19,484 bases of DNA from Candidatus Woesearchaeota archaeon. Its GTDB lineage: Archaea; Nanobdellota; Nanobdellia; Woesearchaeales; UBA525. The position numbers and the translations under genes were made by a program. The notes below the pieces were generated by a model. The model had not been told where the DNA came from. It was given only the letters and a program-made list of their open reading frames with translations, and did no database searches. Position 1 is the stretch's first letter, and each line of letters starts with the position of its first letter. The stretch spans positions 1 through 19,484 of the forward strand of contig RFKA01000013.1 in NCBI GenBank assembly GCA_003694385.1, written 5' to 3'. This document shows, in pieces, positions 13,895-19,484 of the stretch.

Positions 13895-14851
13895 GTGCGA
13901 GTCTTGAACGTTTTTCTCGTTCTTTTTTTGCTCCTGCTCTCCTTGCACGCAGTACTCGCCAGCGAGGATGCCTTGCCCATTGGCTTGCAGAAGATTATCG
14001 ATTATAATAACCGGAGCACTGCAGATTTCGCACTGAAGATATCGTTTTTCATTGCCTTCGTCGCGGGTATGTTGGGGATCCTCTCACCCTGCATCCTCCC
14101 TTTTCTTCCCGCGTATTTCTCTTATACATTTAAAGAGCGAAAGGACATCACTAAGATGACACTTGTCTTTTTTCTTGGCTTCTCTCTGGCATTCGTTTCC
14201 ATGGGTGTCGTCGCGGGCTTCCTCGGTGCTCAAGTCCTCCTCGCCGTCCAGAGTGGCTGGCTCGTGACCATCGCCGGCCTTGCAATCATCGCTTTTGGTA
14301 TCATGTCCCTCTTGGGGAAGGGCTTCTCGTCTTTTTTGAAGATGCGGACTTTCAAGAGCGACGTTCTCGGCACTTTTCTCTTCGGCTTGTTCTTCGCTCT
14401 TGGTTGGACTGCGTGTTTGGGGCCCATCTTAGCAGGCATCCTGGGGATTGGGGCGGTTCTGCACGACCCGTTCACTTCTGGCGTGCTGCTCTTCTTCTAC
14501 TCGCTTGGTAACCTCGTTCCCCTCTTCGTCCTCTCCCTCCTCTATGATAAATTCAACCTGGCCGACTCCCGTTTCCTCAAAGGGCGTGTTCTGTCGTTCT
14601 CATTAGGAGCAAAGACGCTGCGTGTGCATTCTTTCAACCTCCTCTCAGGGCTCCTCTTTATGCTCATCGGCGCAGTCATGGTGGTTTTTCAAGGAACCGC
14701 AATCGTGAACGCGTGGGACATCTTCGGCACAAAGCAGTACTTCTACTCTCTGCAAAACTCCCTGCTCGCCTGGGAGTACGCCCAGCCAGTGAGCGCACTG
14801 CTTTTTTTCTCTTTCCTGCTCTTGCTTGGCTTCTTTTGGAGGCGTCGCTAG
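13895..14851 (+). CDS. ccdA: CcdA-type thiol-disulfide membrane transporter
   Basis: 318 residues from a GTG with GAGGTG seven nt before it. The longer open frame to 13757 overlaps the thioredoxin-like gene and is not supported. An N-terminal signal-like helix (1-22) is followed by the CcdA/DsbD membrane domain with its two catalytic cysteines: GILSPCILPFLPAYFSY (C66) and GWTACLGPILAGILG (C174). Helices fill about 47-70, 88-110, 121-140, 158-184, 195-216, with two more near the C-terminus. CcdA carries electrons from cytoplasmic thioredoxin to extracytoplasmic proteins. The gene directly upstream encodes three CxxC domains that could be the acceptor. It is the last gene of the operon, followed by an A/T-rich stretch with a T-run (about 14864). 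Confidence 0.9.
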   Translation: MRVLNVFLVLFLLLLSLHAVLASEDALPIGLQKIIDYNNRSTADFALKISFFIAFVAGMLGILSPCILPFLPAYFSYTFKERKDITKMTLVFFLGFSLAFVSMGVVAGFLGAQVLLAVQSGWLVTIAGLAIIAFGIMSLLGKGFSSFLKMRTFKSDVLGTFLFGLFFALGWTACLGPILAGILGIGAVLHDPFTSGVLLFFYSLGNLVPLFVLSLLYDKFNLADSRFLKGRVLSFSLGAKTLRVHSFNLLSGLLFMLIGAVMVVFQGTAIVNAWDIFGTKQYFYSLQNSLLAWEYAQPVSALLFFSFLLLLGFFWRRR

Positions 14852-14990
14852 AAACGCGAAAACTTTTTCCCACCGTGCACAATGATTCTTGAACAATCTT
14901 AAAATAAGTTAGGAGATAAATCCGTATTTTCCAAACGATTGTTCTTGTTTGCTCCCCTCGGAGCTCCTCGCGGTAGTAGCCCGGGGTTTC

Positions 14991-15668
14991 TCACTTGAAC
15001 GTAGCGCGCGCGGACTTATGCGCGAACGTATCGTGTGCGGGCTTGGGCGGCTCGAGCAGCAAGGCGCCGAGAAGGCAGAGGAGGCCGAGGCTCAGCGCCG
15101 CAGCAAGAACGTGCATGGCGAGCGTTGACCAGAACGATTCCGGGTAGAGCGTGATAAGCACACTCGTTACAGAGAAGAGGTAGTTCCCCTGGGGAAAAAA
15201 GAGTTCGTGGAAGCGCAGCCAGAACCACGGGAAGTTCAGGCCGCCAAGGCCGAGCATGAGTGCAATGACGAGCACAGCCAGGCCTGTGCGCCGCAGCAAC
15301 GTAGAGAGTTCTTTCCTTCCTGCTTCTCGAGCCTTGCGGATGCGCAGCACAAACCAGAGGATGATGAGCCCGCTCACGACTAACACCCCTCGGGCGATGT
15401 TCAACAGGCGACGAACGTCTCGCAGGTGTTCTTGTTCGCTGCGCGTGTAAAAGGAGAGGTCAGCGCGCTTGCCGTCGAGGTAGGCGAGCGTCTCCGCGTG
15501 CATCACCTGTTGCTCGCTCGTCGCGCTGCCGCCGGCAAGGTGCGCGCGCAGAAGCTCTGTGTCAGCGTAGACGAGGAAGAACGCGGAGAGAAAAAGGAAT
15601 ACGGACAGGGGCACGATGATGGCCCCGCGCGTTACTTGTTTCCACGATGCCGAGTGGCGCTCTCCCAT
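14991..15668 (-). CDS. DUF1461 integral membrane protein
   Basis: 225 residues. Membrane helices lie about 16-35, 91-108, 126-146 and 184-207. The outer loop carries the family pattern RFHELFFPQGNYLF and LITLYPESFW (about 152-181), which I recognise as DUF1461 (TIGR01906 integral membrane protein). Function unknown. The start shares one base with the ABCE1 stop (TAATG), so translation is probably coupled to ABCE1, an odd partner for a membrane protein. The C-terminus is short and basic. DUF1461 assignment is by motif memory. Confidence 0.75.
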   Translation of the reverse strand: MGERHSASWKQVTRGAIIVPLSVFLFLSAFFLVYADTELLRAHLAGGSATSEQQVMHAETLAYLDGKRADLSFYTRSEQEHLRDVRRLLNIARGVLVVSGLIILWFVLRIRKAREAGRKELSTLLRRTGLAVLVIALMLGLGGLNFPWFWLRFHELFFPQGNYLFSVTSVLITLYPESFWSTLAMHVLAAALSLGLLCLLGALLLEPPKPAHDTFAHKSARATFK

Positions 15669-17449
15669 TAGCTCGCGTAGTACAGCTTGCCGCTCGCCTT
15701 TTGCTCGCGGTCCTTGACGCTGCCCTCCTTATTGACGCGTGGACGGTGACTCTCCTCGTCGCGACGGAACGTGATGTTGAGCCCTTTGAGGAAGCGGTTC
15801 ATGCCCTCGCTCATGCTGAACGGTCCGCGCGCCACTCCTCGCTTGCCCGGCTCCCCCTCAAAGACGATGAGCTTCTCGCTCAGGTAGTCGATGAAGAGGA
15901 TGTCGTGGTCGACGACGAGGCAGGCCTTGCCTTTCGCCGCCATCATCTCGCGCGTGATTTTACTCATGAGCAGGCGTTGCTCGACATCAAGATAGGCACT
16001 CGGCTCGTCGAGGAGGTACAAGTCGGCTTCTTCGGCGAGCTTCGCCGCGATGATGACGCGCTGGAGCTCGCCGCCCGACAACTGCCCGAGCGTTTTCTCG
16101 AAGAGAGGCTGGAGGGCGAGCGGCGCGATGAGTTGGTGTTCGTACGCGAGCGCGTGCTGGAGCACTTCCCCCACCGTTTTCTCCGCGGAGAAGCAATCGG
16201 CTTCTTCGAGGTACTGGGGCTTGTAGCTCACCTTGAGCGCGCCCGCCTTCGTCTCGGCTTCGATACGCGCGAGCGTTTTCACGAAGCTCGTCTTGCCGAT
16301 ACCGTTCTCGCCGAGCACCCCGATGACGTCGTGCTTGTCAATGCGTCCTTCGCTCGCGGTGAGCGTGAAGTTGCCGAGCTGTTTCTCGATTGCTGGCCAC
16401 GTCACGAGCTGCTCGTCACTCGGCCGGGCGTCGTGTGCGTGCACGCTGAACTGTACCTTCTGGTCCCGGAAACGCACATTCTCTTCACGGAGATACCCTT
16501 CGAGGTACACATTGATGCCTGCTTTCGTGCTCTTGGGCTGGCTCACGATGCCGTAGCCGCCTTCTTGCCCGTACATGATGTGGATGAGCTCTGTCATGTA
16601 GTCGAGGATGATGAGGTCGTGGTCGATCACCATCACTGCTGTGTGTTCATCGGCGAGGCTACGGAGAAAATGCGCGACGCTGATGCGCTGCTTGATGTCG
16701 AGGTAGCTCGTCGGCTCGTCGAAGAAGTACACGTTTGCTTTTTTCAGTACCGTCGCGGCGATTGCGACGCGCTGGAGCTCGCCGCCGCTGATAACGCCGA
16801 TGTCGCGTTCGAGGATGTTTGCGAGCTGGAGTACCTCCGTGACTCGTTTGAACTCCGCGTCGCCTTTCTCATTCGCCTTGCCGAGGAGCTCTCTGACTGA
16901 TCCCTTGAAGGCTTTCGGGATGTGCTCGACTTGCTGCGGCTTGTAGCTCAGGACAATCTTGCCGTCGCGGAGCTTCTCGAAGTAGCCCTGTGCTTCGCTG
17001 CCTTTGAAGCGCTCGATGAGTTCATCATACGGCGCTTTATTCTCTTCCCCGTTTCGTTCTCTGCCGAGGTTCGGTTGGAGAATGCCCGCGAGAATCTTCA
17101 CTGCTGTCGACTTGCCGATGCCATTGCGGCCGAGGAGGCCGACGACTTTGCCCATGATGGGGACGGGGAGGCGGTAGAGTGCAAAGCCGTTTTTGCCATA
17201 GCGGTGAATCGGTGCCTCTGTGAGCTCGCTCGGGAGATTGATAAGCTTTAGGGCTTGGAACGGGCACTTGTTGACCGCGATACGGTCGATGTCGCTGACG
17301 AGCTCTTCATTCACGCCAACCTTGCCATCCTCATCCTTATAGAACGCTTCTTTGCCCGCGCGGTTGCTCGGGCTGACGCGTGTGCAGAGGAAGCCGCCGC
17401 AGCCTTCCGGGTTGCACTTCTCCTTCTCGACGATGACGATCTTCGGCAT
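15668..17449 (-). CDS. abce1: ABCE1 ribosome-recycling ATPase with a reduced Fe-S domain
   Basis: 593 residues from the ATG at 17449, usual length for ABCE1 (Rli1), which splits ribosomes after termination and is essential in archaea. Twin ABC cassettes are intact: Walker A GRNGIGKST (107-115) and GENGIGKTS; signature ISGGELQR and LSGGELQR; Walker B FFDEPTSYLD and LLDEPSAYLD; switch His in VIDHD and VVDHD. The N-terminal Fe-S domain is altered. It normally has eight Cys in two motifs. Here only C12, C17, C22 and C62 remain; the CP cysteine of the first motif is Ser (VSP) and the first three of the second are gone (EELVSDIDRIAVNKCP). The four left are those expected to bind one cluster. Box A at 17471-17480 lies 27 nt upstream, so the MEFVAR extension to 17467 is rejected. 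Confidence 0.95.
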   Translation of the reverse strand: MPKIVIVEKEKCNPEGCGGFLCTRVSPSNRAGKEAFYKDEDGKVGVNEELVSDIDRIAVNKCPFQALKLINLPSELTEAPIHRYGKNGFALYRLPVPIMGKVVGLLGRNGIGKSTAVKILAGILQPNLGRERNGEENKAPYDELIERFKGSEAQGYFEKLRDGKIVLSYKPQQVEHIPKAFKGSVRELLGKANEKGDAEFKRVTEVLQLANILERDIGVISGGELQRVAIAATVLKKANVYFFDEPTSYLDIKQRISVAHFLRSLADEHTAVMVIDHDLIILDYMTELIHIMYGQEGGYGIVSQPKSTKAGINVYLEGYLREENVRFRDQKVQFSVHAHDARPSDEQLVTWPAIEKQLGNFTLTASEGRIDKHDVIGVLGENGIGKTSFVKTLARIEAETKAGALKVSYKPQYLEEADCFSAEKTVGEVLQHALAYEHQLIAPLALQPLFEKTLGQLSGGELQRVIIAAKLAEEADLYLLDEPSAYLDVEQRLLMSKITREMMAAKGKACLVVDHDILFIDYLSEKLIVFEGEPGKRGVARGPFSMSEGMNRFLKGLNITFRRDEESHRPRVNKEGSVKDREQKASGKLYYAS

Positions 17450-17470
17450 GCGTGCTACAAACTCCACGGT

Positions 17471-17480
17471 GTTTTTAAAG
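17471..17480 (-). promoter_or_regulatory. Box A promoter of abce1
   Basis: Minus strand CTTTAAAAAC, centred 27 nt before the ATG at 17449. It fixes the start and implies a leaderless mRNA for abce1 and the DUF1461 gene. Confidence 0.5.
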
Positions 17481-17583
17481 ATGGAGGTTATTTAATTTCT
17501 ATATAGAGATTTTTTGTTTCTTTCTTTAATCAATTTCTTTAATCAATCAGTAATATAACCATATGGAAAAAAATTGTGAGTAG

Positions 17584-17591
17584 TTTTTTAT
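17584..17591 (+). promoter_or_regulatory. Box A promoter of polB
   Basis: TTTTTTAT, centred 27 nt before the ATG at 17615. An ATG at 17590 overlaps it and is out of frame with the polymerase. Confidence 0.45.
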
Positions 17592-17614
17592 GCACAGAGT
17601 TTTTCTGGAAAAGC

Positions 17615-19484
17615 ATGAAGGGCTTCATAGTCGACAGAACCTATCGAATTGTCGAAGGAAAGGCACTCGTCTACTGCTTCGGCCGCCTCGCGAACGGCGA
17701 GAGCTTCCTCACAATCAATCAGTTCAAGCCCTACTTCCACATTAAGAAGAGCGACGAAGCAAAAGCGAAACAACACTTGAAACTCGACACCCGCGATGAA
17801 GGCAAGACGACGATGGCCGGCGAGCCAGTCGTGCGCGTGACACTCGAGCAGCCACGCGACGTCCCAGAGGTGCGCCGGGTACTCGAGGATGCAGGCATCC
17901 CCTGCTATGAAGCAGACATTCGCTTCACGCAACGCTTCCTCATGGACCTCGGCATCTACGCAACAATGGACATCCAAGGAACACACAAGACGGGGCGCTT
18001 CGTGAACCGCATCTACGAAGAACCAGTGCTCACCCCCGTCGACTACACACCGCAGCTCGTCACGGCGAGCTTCGACATTGAAACGAGCTACGAGAACGAG
18101 CAACTCTACAGCATCAGCATCACGACCGGTAGGCAGAGCGCAGTCCTCATGGTGCGCGACAAGCAACACCCTCAGAAAATCCCTGGTGTCCAACTCTACG
18201 AGAACGAGAAAGAACTGCTCGTGATGTTCACCGAACTCATGACGAAATGGGACCCTGACATCCTCACCGGCTGGAACTGCATCGACTTCGACCTCGCCTT
18301 CCTCAAGAAAAAATACGACGCATACGGACTCCCCTTCGCACTCGGCCGAACCGACTGGCCCGCCACCTTGCGACTCGAGAAAAACTTCCTCAAGGATAGC
18401 CGCGCAACAATCCCCGGCCGCGTCGTCCTCGATGGCATTCACGTCCTGAAGAGCAGCTTCATCAACCTTGACGACTACAAGCTCGAGACAGCAGCGCAAG
18501 TCATCCTCGGTAAAGGCAAACTCCTCACGGGTGAAACCAGGCACAAAGAAATCGAACGCCTCTACCACGAAGACCCCGCCGCGCTCGCGGCGTACAACAA
18601 GAGGGACGCAGAACTCGTCCTCGACATCCTCAACAAGCGACACCTCATCGAGCTCACCGTGCTGCGGAGCATGCTCACCGGCATGACACTCGACCGTGTC
18701 CGCGCGAGCATTGCAAGCTTCGACAGCGTGTACATCCGGCAACTCAACGCGGCAGGGAAAGTCGCGCCGACAACACAATTCGCTGAGCGCAGCGAACGCA
18801 TTAAAGGAGGCTACGTCCGCGACAGCAAGCCCGGCATCTACGAGAACATTGTCGTGCTCGACTTCAAGAGCATGTACCCAAGCGTTATTCGCACGTTCAA
18901 CATTGACCCCGCGAGCTACCTTCCTACGTGTACGCAGACGAAGACCGACGAGAAGATTATCGTGTGCCCCAATGGTGCCTGCTTTCTCAACACGGATGGC
19001 ATCCTCCCCCGTATCATTCAGCGGCTCTGGGAACAACGCGACGAGGCAAAGAGGCGGAAGGACGCGACGGCGAGCTTCGCCATCAAGACGCTCATGAACA
19101 GTTTCTTCGGCGTCCTCGCGAGTCCCAACTGCCGCTTCTTCTCGCTCGCGATGGGCAATGCCATCACGAGCTTCGCCCGCCACTTCATCAAGCTTGCCGC
19201 AGAAAAAATTGAGGAACGAGGTTACGACGTGATCTATGGCGACACTGATTCGGTCTTCGTCAATACGAAAAAGAGAACTCCACAAGAAGCCATCGCCGTC
19301 GGCGAGGAGCTCCAAGAACACATCAACACGTTCTACAAAGACTACGTCGCGAAAGCGTATCATCGCCAGAGCTTCATGGAGCTCGAAGCGGAGAAAGTGT
19401 ACCGGCGATTCCTGCTCCCCCGTATCCGCGGCAGTGACGTCGGCGCGAAGAAACGCTACGCGGGCCTCCGCTGGGAGAACGGGA
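17615..19484 (+). CDS. polB: Family-B DNA polymerase, bacterial Pol II type (partial)
   Basis: The frame is open from the ATG at 17615 to the window edge (623 codons; E. coli Pol II has 783). The 3'-5' exonuclease motifs are present: SFDIETS (D154, E156), GWNCIDFDLAF (N221, D226) and YNKRD (Y327, D331). So are polymerase motif A VLDFKSMYPSVIRTF (D416), motif B KTLMNSFFG (K491) and motif C YGDTDSVFV (D543, D545). The details match bacterial Pol II rather than archaeal PolB1/PolB3: YEADIRF near 99-104, the GGYVRDSKPGIYENIVVLDF run, NIDP after motif A, and RIRGSDVGAKKRYAGL near the end. It should be an active polymerase with proofreading. The C-terminal thumb is outside the window. Whether it replicates the genome or serves in repair cannot be told. 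Confidence 0.93.
   Translation, partial: MKGFIVDRTYRIVEGKALVYCFGRLANGESFLTINQFKPYFHIKKSDEAKAKQHLKLDTRDEGKTTMAGEPVVRVTLEQPRDVPEVRRVLEDAGIPCYEADIRFTQRFLMDLGIYATMDIQGTHKTGRFVNRIYEEPVLTPVDYTPQLVTASFDIETSYENEQLYSISITTGRQSAVLMVRDKQHPQKIPGVQLYENEKELLVMFTELMTKWDPDILTGWNCIDFDLAFLKKKYDAYGLPFALGRTDWPATLRLEKNFLKDSRATIPGRVVLDGIHVLKSSFINLDDYKLETAAQVILGKGKLLTGETRHKEIERLYHEDPAALAAYNKRDAELVLDILNKRHLIELTVLRSMLTGMTLDRVRASIASFDSVYIRQLNAAGKVAPTTQFAERSERIKGGYVRDSKPGIYENIVVLDFKSMYPSVIRTFNIDPASYLPTCTQTKTDEKIIVCPNGACFLNTDGILPRIIQRLWEQRDEAKRRKDATASFAIKTLMNSFFGVLASPNCRFFSLAMGNAITSFARHFIKLAAEKIEERGYDVIYGDTDSVFVNTKKRTPQEAIAVGEELQEHINTFYKDYVAKAYHRQSFMELEAEKVYRRFLLPRIRGSDVGAKKRYAGLRWENG

Noticed and set aside
14852..14990. 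Gap between ccdA and the DUF1461 gene
   Set aside because: I found no gene or RNA; it holds a T-run after ccdA that may end transcription, but no clear terminator structure.
15647..16900. 417-codon open frame on the plus strand
   Set aside because: Antisense to ABCE1; the translation is low-complexity and rich in Asp, Glu, Val, Leu and Arg.
17588..19363. 591-codon open frame on the minus strand
   Set aside because: It is antisense to the polymerase, whose motifs are clear on the plus strand; it results from third-position GC bias.
1..19484. CRISPR arrays, insertion sequences, integrases or rRNA genes
   Set aside because: Read for regular repeats, transposase motifs and rRNA; none seen. The only duplications are the tRNA-end fragments and promoter motifs reported above.

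Overview
The window is a moderately GC-rich, gene-dense archaeal chromosome segment. The archaeal assignment rests on several things. There is an ABCE1 ribosome-recycling ATPase, an archaeal-type asparaginyl-tRNA synthetase, a TrmI tRNA methyltransferase and an Mre11 nuclease. A tRNA-Arg carries a bulge-helix-bulge intron. T/A-rich box A promoters sit a constant 26-28 nt before many start codons, so first genes of transcripts look leaderless, while operon-internal genes carry GGAGG/GAGGT-type ribosome binding sites. A DPANN-like lineage is my guess from the set of small unnamed membrane families; the window has no marker that fixes it.

Layout. 1-120: the last codons of an unrecognised gene. 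230-1525: asnS. 1655-2269: unknown. 2263-3477 (-): mre11. 3516-3812 (-): small unknown. 3853-4251: tRNA-Arg(UCU) with intron, flanked by duplicated tRNA ends, then tRNA-Cys(GCA). 4355-5848 (-): membrane-anchored phospholipase-D-like protein. 5941-6693: trmI. 6690-9471 (-): a tightly packed six-gene operon of envelope proteins (Cys membrane protein, lipoprotein, DUF411 copper-binding-type lipoprotein, HCPLC membrane protein, helical protein, His/Met-rich anchored protein). 9638-11377: a one-piece transmembrane sensor with Cache, DUF835 and winged-helix domains. 11598-14851: a second envelope operon (Cys-rich anchored protein, 71-aa anchored peptide, triple thioredoxin-like protein, CcdA) behind an unusually long, foldable leader. 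14991-17449 (-): ABCE1 followed by a DUF1461 membrane protein. 17615-end: a family-B DNA polymerase of the bacterial Pol II type, running off the window.

How the genes work together. The most interesting part is 6.7-14.9 kb. A membrane-bound one-component regulator lies between two operons whose products are nearly all exported or membrane-embedded and rich in paired cysteines, His and Met. CcdA would bring reducing power through the membrane, the triple thioredoxin-like protein would accept it, and the Cys-rich proteins and DUF411 protein would be clients or metal carriers. Two neighbouring anchored proteins end in the same C-terminal LPxMVGGC motif, which I do not recognise as a described signal. 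A CTTGTTTAAATAC-like promoter motif occurs in front of all three transcription units. I infer an extracytoplasmic thiol/metal (perhaps copper) homeostasis module; the substrate is not shown by the sequence. Separately, the ABCE1 has kept exactly the four cysteines expected for one [4Fe-4S] cluster and lost exactly the four expected for the other.
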